Source of the DNA: Victivallaceae bacterium
GTDB lineage: Bacteria > Verrucomicrobiota > Lentisphaeria > Victivallales > Victivallaceae
Assembly: GCA_028691615.1 (NCBI GenBank)
Contig: JAQUYX010000013.1
Location: forward strand, 1 to 33,909
Length of the DNA stretch: 33,909 nucleotides
Direction: 5' to 3'
Below the pieces are notes generated by a model. It saw only the letters and a list, made by a program, of their open reading frames with translations. It made no database searches and was not told the DNA's origin. Every line of letters begins with the position of its first letter. The first letter of the stretch is position 1. A program made the position numbers and the translations under genes. Of the stretch, positions 15,312 to 22,419 are shown one piece after another.

Positions 15312-16163
15312 ATGACCTTGAAAATCGCCGTTCCCAATAAAGGCGCGCTCTCCGAAGACGCGGTGCTTCTGCTCAAGGAGGCCGGGTACAAATGCGTTCG
15401 TTACGGCCGGGAGCTGACATTGCTGGACAAGGCGAACGACGTCGAATTTATTTTTCTGCGTCCGCGCGACGTGGCCATCTATGTCGGCCGCGGGATCATC
15501 GAGCTGGGAATCACCGGGCGTGATCTCGCCATTGACAGCGGTTCCGACGTGGATGAAGTGCTGGCCTTGGGCTTCGGCCGTTCGCAGTTCCGTTATGCGG
15601 CGCCCAAGGGCGGAGCCATCCGCACGGACAATCTGGGCGGATTGCGCATCGCCACAAGTTATCCGGCGCTGGTGGCGCGCGATCTGGCGAAACGCGGCGT
15701 CAAAGCCGAAATCGTCCGGTTGGACGGCGCGGTCGAGGTTTCCGTCCGGCTCGGCGTGGCCGATCTGATTGCCGACGTGGTCGAATCGGGCCGCACGCTG
15801 GCCGAAGCGGGGCTGGAGGTGATCGGTGAAACCATGTTGCGTTCCGAAGCGATTCTCATTTGCCGCAAGGGCAATGAAAAAGCGATTCCGATGCTGGAAA
15901 AACTGATCGCGCGGCTCCGGGGCATTCTGGTGGCGCGCACGTATGCGATGATCGAATATGACGTGCCGAAGTCGGCGCTGGACGCGGTGTGCCGGATTAC
16001 TCCGGGCATCGAGGCGCCGACCATTTCCCCGTTGAGCAAGAGCGATTGGGTCGCCGTCAAAGCGATGATCGAGCGGCAGAACGCCAATGGGATTATGGAT
16101 GCTCTTTACGAAGCGGGCGCGCGCGGGATCATTGTCTGCGATTTGGCCAACTGCCGAATTTAA
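15312..16163 (+). CDS. hisG: ATP phosphoribosyltransferase, long form
   Basis: A 283-residue HisG, the first and feedback-controlled enzyme of histidine synthesis (ATP + PRPP). The N-terminal MTLKIAVPNKGALSEDAV, GIIELGITGRDLA, the PRPP-binding loop ADLIADVVESGRTLAEAGLEV, and SEAILICRKG are all diagnostic. Residues about 205-283 (RTYAMIEYDVPK, TISPLSKSDWVAVKAMI) are the C-terminal ACT-like regulatory domain of the long form, so no HisZ partner is needed. AAAAGGA lies upstream of the ATG. It follows hisE by 15 bases and precedes an envelope TPR protein gene by 15 bases. Confidence 0.95.
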   Translation: MTLKIAVPNKGALSEDAVLLLKEAGYKCVRYGRELTLLDKANDVEFIFLRPRDVAIYVGRGIIELGITGRDLAIDSGSDVDEVLALGFGRSQFRYAAPKGGAIRTDNLGGLRIATSYPALVARDLAKRGVKAEIVRLDGAVEVSVRLGVADLIADVVESGRTLAEAGLEVIGETMLRSEAILICRKGNEKAIPMLEKLIARLRGILVARTYAMIEYDVPKSALDAVCRITPGIEAPTISPLSKSDWVAVKAMIERQNANGIMDALYEAGARGIIVCDLANCRI

Positions 16164-16178
16164 CAGGAGAAGACAAAG

Positions 16179-17321
16179 ATGTTTGGACGACTCTGTCTGG
16201 CGGTGCTGTCGATCTGCGCATCGGGCGCGGTGTTTTGCGCCGATCCGGGAGCTGCGCAGGCACTCCCCGCGGAGAAGGCGGCGGAAACCGAGCGCGGTGT
16301 ATTCCGTCCGGAAGGGTTGTTGAACGAGGCTTTTGCGCTGCGAGAAGCAGGAAATCACCGCGATGCGGCGGAGAAATTCCTGGAGGCGGAGGTGGCTGCT
16401 TCCGACCCGGTGATGCGGGCGAATGCGGCGGGGGAGGCGGCGGCCTCTTTCGGCGCGGCCAAGCTCGCTGGGCGCGAATTTGAAGTGATCGAGCGGATGC
16501 TGGAAAATTACTCCGGCTATGTCGATTATGCGAAGCTGGCGGCGCGCGAATACGATCTGGGGGATTTTTATTATGCGGGCAAACGGGAACCGGCCTTCTG
16601 GAGTTTGCGGTTTGTGCCGTGGCTCTCGGGCCCGGACCGGATGGTGGAGATCTATGAAAAAGCCCTGACACGCGCCCCGTTCGGGCCGCAGGCGAACCGG
16701 GCCAGACTGCGATTGGCGCGGTATTATCTCAATGAAGCAAAGAACGACGTGGCAATCGCGCATCTGCGCGAAGTGGTCAAAAACGCCCCCGATTCCAGCG
16801 AGGGAAAATTCGCCATGCTGGGCTTGGGCGAGGTGCTTTTGGAACTTGCCCGGCGCGGCGACGGGGACGGTCGTTATCATTACGAAGCGGTGGAGCTTTT
16901 CTCGAAGTTTAAGGAGAAATATCCCGATGCGCCGGAAAATGACTGGGCGGAGAAGCAGCTGTTGCGCAGCCGCGACATCCGGGCGCAACGCTTGGTGGAC
17001 ATTGCCGATTTTTACCGCAAAAACGGGCGGGATCTGGCTGCGGAACGGTGTTTGAATGAGGTGGTGCGCGAGTATTCCGATACGCCGCAGGCCTCCGCGT
17101 CGGAGCGCAAACTTGTGCAGATCGACCGGTCGTTCGTGCCGGACCCGCATCGTCCCGAGATCAAAGACCGGGTGCAGCGCTACGAGGCTTTCCGGCTGCC
17201 GGAGGAGGAGCGCAAACTCTTGGTTTCCCCGGATGAGAGCAACGGGAAATATTTGTTGCCGGTTTACGATCTGGGCATCGGACCGAAGCAGACGCAAGGG
17301 AAGAAGGAGACGAATCGATGA
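16179..17321 (+). CDS. Exported TPR-repeat protein (BamD/YbgF-like)
   Basis: A 380-residue protein with a signal peptide (MFGRLCLAVLSICASGAVFCA, cleavage around 21) but no clear lipobox. The mature part is mostly helical with tetratricopeptide-like pairs: LLNEAFALREAGNHRDAAEKFLEAE, MVEIYEKALTRAPFGPQANRARLRLARYYLN, AIAHLREVVKNAPDSSEGKFAMLGLGEVL, AVELFSKFKEKYPDAPENDWAEKQL and AERCLNEVVREYSDTPQASASERKL. The 'y..yP.s..a..A' spacing is typical of outer-membrane assembly TPR proteins such as BamD and CpoB/YbgF. AGGAGA lies about 10 bases before the ATG. The stop overlaps the lptE start by four bases, which supports a role in envelope biogenesis. The exact role is unproven. Confidence 0.75.
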   Translation: MFGRLCLAVLSICASGAVFCADPGAAQALPAEKAAETERGVFRPEGLLNEAFALREAGNHRDAAEKFLEAEVAASDPVMRANAAGEAAASFGAAKLAGREFEVIERMLENYSGYVDYAKLAAREYDLGDFYYAGKREPAFWSLRFVPWLSGPDRMVEIYEKALTRAPFGPQANRARLRLARYYLNEAKNDVAIAHLREVVKNAPDSSEGKFAMLGLGEVLLELARRGDGDGRYHYEAVELFSKFKEKYPDAPENDWAEKQLLRSRDIRAQRLVDIADFYRKNGRDLAAERCLNEVVREYSDTPQASASERKLVQIDRSFVPDPHRPEIKDRVQRYEAFRLPEEERKLLVSPDESNGKYLLPVYDLGIGPKQTQGKKETNR

Positions 17322-17854
17322 AAACAAACCGGGTGTTCCATTGCTTCGGCGTGTTCGGCGCGCTGCTGCTGGTGTGGTTGACTGCGGGCGGGTGCGGGTA
17401 TCACATGGGATCGATGATGCATCCGCAGGTCAAGAGCATCGCGGTCGCTCCGGTGGTCAATGACACGGTGGCCTTCAATGTCTCGGCCATGCTGCGTGGA
17501 CAGCTTGCCGAACAGTTTCAGGTGGATGGTTCGCTCAAGGTCGCCGATCTGGAGACGGCCGACTGCATTATTTACTGCAAGGTGACATCGGTGGCGACCA
17601 GTCAGGTGTCGGGATATTCCGCGGCGCAGAATACGGCGGTGTTTCGTCCCAACGAGTATCAGATGCATGTGACGATTGAATTTTCCGTGGTGATTCCGGG
17701 GAGCGGAAAGTTGCTGGTTCCGCGAAGGGTGATTACGGGGCGGTCGAATTTTCAGGTTCGCACCGACGAGGAAGAGGCGCGCATCCGGGCGACCAAATAC
17801 GCCTGCTTTCAAGCGGCGCGCCAGATTGTCGTGGCCGTGACCGAAGGATGGTAG
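17318..17854 (+). CDS. lptE: LptE-family LPS-assembly lipoprotein
   Basis: A 178-residue lipoprotein. The signal peptide has hydrophobic GALLLVWLTAGG followed by the acylated Cys26, giving a CGYHMGS start typical of LptE, the plug of the LptD channel that delivers LPS to the outer leaflet. Further features are KSIAVAPVVNDTVAFNVSAMLRGQLAEQFQVDG, the usual 'v.v..f.N.T...gle..lt..l...f' opening, and a middle strand set SVATSQVSGYSAAQNTAVFRPNEYQMHVTIEFSVV. The start overlaps the TPR gene (ATGA). LptD is not in the window. The family is divergent, so the name rests on the lipobox and opening pattern. Confidence 0.75.
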   Translation: MKTNRVFHCFGVFGALLLVWLTAGGCGYHMGSMMHPQVKSIAVAPVVNDTVAFNVSAMLRGQLAEQFQVDGSLKVADLETADCIIYCKVTSVATSQVSGYSAAQNTAVFRPNEYQMHVTIEFSVVIPGSGKLLVPRRVITGRSNFQVRTDEEEARIRATKYACFQAARQIVVAVTEGW

Positions 17855-17890
17855 GCGTAGAAGCCTCCGGGACGAACGAAAGATCGGATT

Positions 17891-19186
17891 ATGACGTTAA
17901 GCATCATCAAACGCAGTCAGTTGCTGTTCCTCTTCTCCTTTCTTGCGTTGATCGCGGTGGGGACGGTGTTGTTTCATACGCCGTGGGTCATGCGGGATGG
18001 ATCGGTGCCCAGCTGGATTAATGCGCTGTTTTCGGCGACGACGGCGGTGTGCGTGACCGGTTTGACGGTAATTCCCGTCGATCAGATGAGCCTTTTCGGG
18101 CAGAGTTTGACCTTGGTGCTTTTGCAGCTGGGGGGAATTGGCATCATGACCATCGGTGCTTCGGTGGTGCTGCTGGTGCGCAACAGTATGAGTTTCGGCG
18201 GGGCGATGATGATGAACGACCTCAGTGAAAATTTCGCCCGCCGCCGCACGGAACTGCTGGTGATGGTGATTGTCCGGTACACTCTGGTGGTGGAATTGCT
18301 GGGTGCGGGGCTTTTGTTCATCGGGTTCGTGGCCGCATCTGAACCGCTGAACCGCGCGGCTTTTCTGGCGGTGTTTCATTCCGCTTCCGCCTTTTGCAAT
18401 GCGGGACTCAGTCCGATTGTGGACAACGTGATGAGCCTCAACGTTTTCCTGAAAGTGGTGATCATGCTGTTGATTGTGCTGGGGGGAATCGGGCTGTATG
18501 CGGTGTATGACATCCATTGCTTCTTTCGGGAACGCAAACCGTTGTTGATTTACACGAAGCTGGTGTTGTGGACGACGGGGATTCTGATTGTCGGGGGGGC
18601 GTTGCTGCTGAAATTTATCGAGGGCGGCAAGCTCCAGTGGATCGACGCTTTTTTTCAGTCGGTCACGGCGCGGACGGCAGGATTCAACTCGGTGGATTTG
18701 ACGTTGCTCAGTTCGGGCAGCATGATGGTGCTGATCGTGCTCATGCTGATCGGCGGATCGCCCGGATCGACGGCGGGAGGGATGAAAACCACCACGGCGG
18801 CACTGGCTTTTTTCGCCGTGCTGAATGCCTTCAAGGGCAATCAACGGGTCTTGATCTGGCGACGGGAAGTGACCATTTCCAATATTTTGAAGGCGTTGAC
18901 CATGCTGGTGACGTTTGGCGTGCTGGCCACGGCGGGGGCGATTGTTTTGCCGGTGTTGATTCCGGGAACGACGCTTCAGGGGGCGCTGTTTGAGGCGGTT
19001 TCCGCACTGGCGACGGTGGGGCTTTCCGCCGGTGCGACCAACCATGCGGGAACGGGCGGCAAACTTTTCCTGATTCTTTTCATGTTTCTTGGACGAGTCG
19101 GGCCGATGACGATGTTTCTTTTCCTGCTGGGGCGGGAGAGATCCAGCAGGCTTTCGTATCCGGTCGAGCGCATTATCGTCGGTTAA
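17891..19186 (+). CDS. TrkH/KtrB-family potassium uptake membrane protein
   Basis: A 431-residue polytopic membrane protein of the Trk/Ktr/HKT superfamily, which moves K+ (sometimes with Na+) across the inner membrane. The four pore-loop selectivity segments are visible: TTAVCVTGL, SASAFCNAGL, SVTARTAGFNSV and SALATVGLSAG. The segment GGSPGSTAGGMKTTT after the third pore is the gating-loop signature. Length is nearer KtrB (about 450) than TrkH (about 485). No RCK-type cytosolic partner (TrkA/KtrA) is adjacent in the window. It is the last gene of the hisE-to-trkH strand run, 36 bases after lptE, and converges with the arabinofuranosidase gene, leaving 18 bases. Confidence 0.92.
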   Translation: MTLSIIKRSQLLFLFSFLALIAVGTVLFHTPWVMRDGSVPSWINALFSATTAVCVTGLTVIPVDQMSLFGQSLTLVLLQLGGIGIMTIGASVVLLVRNSMSFGGAMMMNDLSENFARRRTELLVMVIVRYTLVVELLGAGLLFIGFVAASEPLNRAAFLAVFHSASAFCNAGLSPIVDNVMSLNVFLKVVIMLLIVLGGIGLYAVYDIHCFFRERKPLLIYTKLVLWTTGILIVGGALLLKFIEGGKLQWIDAFFQSVTARTAGFNSVDLTLLSSGSMMVLIVLMLIGGSPGSTAGGMKTTTAALAFFAVLNAFKGNQRVLIWRREVTISNILKALTMLVTFGVLATAGAIVLPVLIPGTTLQGALFEAVSALATVGLSAGATNHAGTGGKLFLILFMFLGRVGPMTMFLFLLGRERSSRLSYPVERIIVG

Positions 19187-19204
19187 TTTCTTCTCCGGGC
19201 GAGT

Positions 19205-21307
19205 TTACCGCGCGGAATCCGGGGCGAAGGTGACCACGGTCAGGGAGTGGGGCGGCAGTTCCAATTCCGCCGCGCCGCCGGGGAAGGCGAGCTTTCCCGG
19301 GGTGGTTGCAAAATACTCCACGTCCGTCGGATCGGGACGGTAATATGTTTCGGTGGCCGCCGACGTTTTCCGGAGTCCGGTGACTTTGATGCGGACGGGA
19401 AGGGGGCGTTCCCCGTCGCGGTTGAAGCAGAGAATGTGGACGACGTTCTGCGGATCGCGCACGGCAAATGCGCTTGCCGCAGGATACGCCGGAAAGGACC
19501 CCGCGCGGCGGCCCCAGACGCGCAGATTGCGAAATTCCAGTTTCCCGGATAACGCCCCTTGCACATGATGAATGCGTGCCAGCAGAGCGACCTTTTCCGT
19601 ATCGTTGAGCAGCGACAACTCCGCTTCGAATTCTTTCCACTCCAATGCTGTGTTGATCGCGTAAACGGCCATGGCGCAACGGGTTTTCTGCCAGCCGCGC
19701 ACGTCCATCATGCCGAAGCCGAGCGTTGCGCTGCCGGCGTTGTCCGCATCGGGGAGCCAGCGGCTTTCAAAGGTGGCCCGGATCTGCCACGGATCTCCGG
19801 GTCGGATGGTCGCGGGGCGCTGCACCAGAGTGAATACGGGGAAAGCGGCCTTCGTATGATTGCGCAAGGTCACGGCAAGGGCGCGACTCTCTTTGGAGCC
19901 GACGGCCGTCATGGTTGGGGAAGTCTGAAATGCTTGGAGACGGAAGTTGGAGAGGGGCAAGGGGGTGAAGTCTTTGTCCGGTTCCACTTTCCGATCCCCC
20001 CGGGAAGCGAGAACGCCGGGAAAGGCTCCCGCCTCCAGACGGGGGACATTCTCCAGATCGCACGAGATTAAATTGCCGTTGAGGTGTTTTTTCAAGCCTT
20101 CAAGGAAGGTCATCGGCGCGGTGCGGCGGAGAATTGTGCCGTCGTAATTTTCCGGCGCAGTTCCGCCTTTGACGCTCTTGAGCGCGCCGTAGAGTCCGTT
20201 CAGAATGGTGAAATAGTTGACGATGCTGACATTGTTCTCCGGCTGGAGAAAGCGGCAGTACATCTCGGCGCATTGCAGTCCCGCGAGAAACGAATAGCGG
20301 TAGGCTTTGTCGATATTTTTGATGGATCGGATGTTAAATTCGGTGATCGCCACGGGAACAATGCGCCCTTTTTGGGCCATGATCTCGCGAATGTGGCGTA
20401 GTTTCCATGCCAGTTGCATATTTCCCGCCATCACGCCGCGAAAAGCGTTTTTGCCGGACATCGCTTCGACCTGCGGGTAATAGCAGTGAATGATGAAAAA
20501 ATCGGCGGCGGCAAGCGTTTCGCGACATACCACTTCATCCCACAATTCGCCGGAACCCGGTTCGCATTGACTGCCGACGAGAATCGCCGGATCGACTTTC
20601 TTCATGGCGTTTGCGACGGCGAGGAAGTAGCGGGAATATTCCTCCGGGGTGAAGCGTCGGGTGGGATTGCCTCCGTGATTGCCGTGGCTGGACTCGTTGC
20701 CGATTTCAAAATACCGGACATTCCACGGGGCGATGCGCCCGTTTGCGGCGCGGCGCATTGCCCACGGGTAGCGGGGAATGGCCGGCATGTTGAGATATTC
20801 GATCAGATCCGCGGCATCCTGCGGGATTTGATCGGAAGGCATGGCGTAATCGGTGATGATGATTTGTGCGGCGGTATTGAGTTCTTCGCACAGATTCAGA
20901 TATTCGTCGAGGCCGAAGGCCCAGTTCGCCGCGCCGCGCTGCGCCCGCGGTCCGATCGATTCTTTCCAGCGGAAGTTGTGAACAAGGCAGCCGCCGGGAT
21001 AGCGCAGCGTGCCGAAGTGGATTTTTTGCATTTCTTCGGCGACGCCCCGAGCCGCTTTTTTGGTCTTTGGATTGAAGAAGCCCATGCCGAATTCGACTTC
21101 CAGCGCACGGGGCAGTTTTGCCGAAAGAGGCGTGCTGAAAATCCCCCGGTTGTCGGCGGCTTCGATATTGTGTCCGAAGAGTTCTTTGCGAACGGGTGCG
21201 ATGATTTTGCCGGGATCGACCGTGATTTCCACCGGAGTTGCCGCCGCAGCGGCGGTCGCGGCGAGAACGCAAAAGCAGGCACAAAGAGAATGAGACGAAA
21301 ATGCCAT
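19205..21307 (-). CDS. Secreted GH51-like alpha-L-arabinofuranosidase
   Basis: A 700-residue exported clan GH-A hydrolase. Signal peptide residues 1-23 (CFCVLAATAAAAA). The catalytic barrel opens with KELFGHNIEAADNRG and has RYPGGCLVHNFRWKESIGP at about 102-120, the GH51 substrate loop. The acid/base is Glu205 in YFEIGNE, and the nucleophile is probably Glu323 in VAITEFN. Residues about 440-600 (ending in SGKLEFRNLRVWG) look like a beta-sandwich binding insert, and residues about 600-700 form the C-terminal beta domain usual in GH51. It likely releases arabinose from plant or mucilage polysaccharides in the periplasm or outside the cell. It lies 18 bases after a pseudopilin gene, both under the operator-bearing promoter at 22087-22143. 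GH51 assignment is by motif only. Confidence 0.82.
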   Translation of the reverse strand: MAFSSHSLCACFCVLAATAAAAATPVEITVDPGKIIAPVRKELFGHNIEAADNRGIFSTPLSAKLPRALEVEFGMGFFNPKTKKAARGVAEEMQKIHFGTLRYPGGCLVHNFRWKESIGPRAQRGAANWAFGLDEYLNLCEELNTAAQIIITDYAMPSDQIPQDAADLIEYLNMPAIPRYPWAMRRAANGRIAPWNVRYFEIGNESSHGNHGGNPTRRFTPEEYSRYFLAVANAMKKVDPAILVGSQCEPGSGELWDEVVCRETLAAADFFIIHCYYPQVEAMSGKNAFRGVMAGNMQLAWKLRHIREIMAQKGRIVPVAITEFNIRSIKNIDKAYRYSFLAGLQCAEMYCRFLQPENNVSIVNYFTILNGLYGALKSVKGGTAPENYDGTILRRTAPMTFLEGLKKHLNGNLISCDLENVPRLEAGAFPGVLASRGDRKVEPDKDFTPLPLSNFRLQAFQTSPTMTAVGSKESRALAVTLRNHTKAAFPVFTLVQRPATIRPGDPWQIRATFESRWLPDADNAGSATLGFGMMDVRGWQKTRCAMAVYAINTALEWKEFEAELSLLNDTEKVALLARIHHVQGALSGKLEFRNLRVWGRRAGSFPAYPAASAFAVRDPQNVVHILCFNRDGERPLPVRIKVTGLRKTSAATETYYRPDPTDVEYFATTPGKLAFPGGAAELELPPHSLTVVTFAPDSAR

Positions 21308-21325
21308 GATGAAAAAAACCTTCTG

Positions 21326-22012
21326 TCAGAGGCTGTAGGTGAACCAGATCGGATTTTTGGTCGCGGTGTTCGGGTTGGCGTATTGCGGCTCGCTCAAATG
21401 ATCGACGTGACCGTCCCAGAAACTGACATTGACGTTGTTGTTGCCGTGCCGGTATGCGGAGGTCATGGTGGTCGTGACGGTTTCGCCGACGGCCTGATAT
21501 GCGGCCAGCGTGCTGGCGTCGCCGGAGACCCACCAGTCGAGCGAATCGACCATCATGAATTTGCCGCTGGCGTTGGGAATGCGGTTGATGACGTAGGTGG
21601 GATAGGAATAAGAGGCGCGCGTGGCGCTGAACCAGTAGGGGTCGGTGTTGCGGGTTTTCCGGAAGCCGTCGCCATTGACGCCGAAACTCTTCTCGATTTC
21701 GCGGCTGCCGAGCTTGACCGCCAGCGATTTCGGGCAGAGAATTTTGGCCGGATAGACGCCGTTTTCGTCGCCGCCGAACATCTTGCGGATCTCCTCGTTT
21801 TTGCCCCAGCCTTTAATCATGAACTTGCCCTGATTGTTCTCGGAATAGATGAGAATGCCCAGCGTGAACTGTTTGAAGGCGCTTGCGCAGGAGATGTCCA
21901 TAGCCTTGCCGCGCGCCTGATTCAAGGCCGGGAGCAGCATTCCTGCAAGAATTGCGATGATTGCGATGACCACGAGCAGTTCAATCAATGTGAATCGGCG
22001 ACGGTTCTTCAT
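21326..22012 (-). CDS. Type II secretion-type pseudopilin 1
   Basis: A 228-residue protein with a class III prepilin signal: KNRRRF, then [23 protein letters not shown] (residues about 8-30), with the +1 Phe or Thr and Glu+5 (FTLIE) recognised by prepilin peptidase/methylase. The C-terminal part contains [22 protein letters not shown], the H-x10-DG pattern common in pseudopilins of PVC bacteria. AAAGGA lies just before the ATG. The gene is immediately followed by a secreted GH51-like enzyme and is preceded by a promoter with the GntR-type operator. Its leader is almost identical to pseudopilin 2. Whether it forms a pilus or a cargo-specific secretion part is unknown. Confidence 0.88.
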   Translation of the reverse strand: MKNRRRFTLIELLVVIAIIAILAGMLLPALNQARGKAMDISCASAFKQFTLGILIYSENNQGKFMIKGWGKNEEIRKMFGGDENGVYPAKILCPKSLAVKLGSREIEKSFGVNGDGFRKTRNTDPYWFSATRASYSYPTYVINRIPNASGKFMMVDSLDWWVSGDASTLAAYQAVGETVTTTMTSAYRHGNNNVNVSFWDGHVDHLSEPQYANPNTATKNPIWFTYSL

Positions 22013-22086
22013 TCTTCATCCTTTCTTTTTCCGGCACTGTTTAAATGGACGGCACTGCCATAATTCGCATGCCCGTCTGAATTTTT

Positions 22087-22143
22087 ATGTTACATTACAT
22101 TTACTTACATTTAATATTATAAGCATTTGCAAGCAAAAGTCAA
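22087..22143 (-). promoter_or_regulatory. Promoter and putative GntR operator of pseudopilin 1-GH51 unit
   Basis: Read on the minus strand: TTGACT (22138-22143), 16-base spacer, TATAAT (22116-22121). Immediately downstream, at plus-strand positions 22087-22114, is an AT-rich block with several TTACAT units (22090-22095, 22095-22100, 22105-22110). The same promoter and block occur before gntR (27758-27814) with only two or three differences. A protein bound there would cover the transcription start, so repression is the simplest model. The leader between this block and the ATG (22013-22086) also holds a short fragment like the repeat's left arm, near 22045-22068. Confidence 0.65.
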
Positions 22144-22190
22144 TAGGGGATCTCCAAAGATACTGTTTTTTTGTCGAATGGTTTTTGTTG

Positions 22191-22358
22191 AGACGACATT
22201 CGGTAAAATTCGCGCCGCGTCTTGCGGCGTCTCGGAAAAGGCCTGCAACGGTGGCTTTTCGACTCGTTATTCTCCGAGTAGCTCCACTCAAATCCACCAT
22301 CTCATGCCTTTCCCGATTCCCTCGGAATCCGTCGACGGGACTTTTGCCAGTGTCGTCT
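22191..22358. repeat. Intergenic repeat copy C (full length, 168 bases)
   Basis: A full copy between the GH5 gene and the pseudopilin 1 promoter. The core matches copies A and E, including CGCGCCGCGTCTTG, GCAACGGTGGCTTTTCG, the hairpin TATTC-TCC-GAGTA (one wobble pair) and GTCGACGGGAC. Its ends, AGACGACATTCGG on the left and CCAGTGTCGTCT on the right, are unlike those of copy A but pair with each other. Five bases after its right end comes GACACTGG (22364-22371), which pairs perfectly with CCAGTGTC (22347-22354). The rest of the 22013-22419 gap holds the promoter/operator and no gene. Confidence 0.8.
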
Positions 22359-22419
22359 ATTGAGACACTGGAATGCACGGCGCGATTCCACGCAATCAAT
22401 TGGGGAGGAGGCGGTATGG

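Noticed and set aside
14985-17327. A 780-codon open frame antisense to hisE, hisG, the TPR gene and part of lptE
   Set aside because: It lies wholly opposite well-supported genes, has low-complexity Arg/His-rich composition typical of GC-rich antisense frames, and matches no family I know.
20414-22063. A 549-codon open frame antisense to the GH51-like enzyme and pseudopilin 1
   Set aside because: Same reason: opposite two genes with clear motifs, no start signals, composition of a shadow frame.
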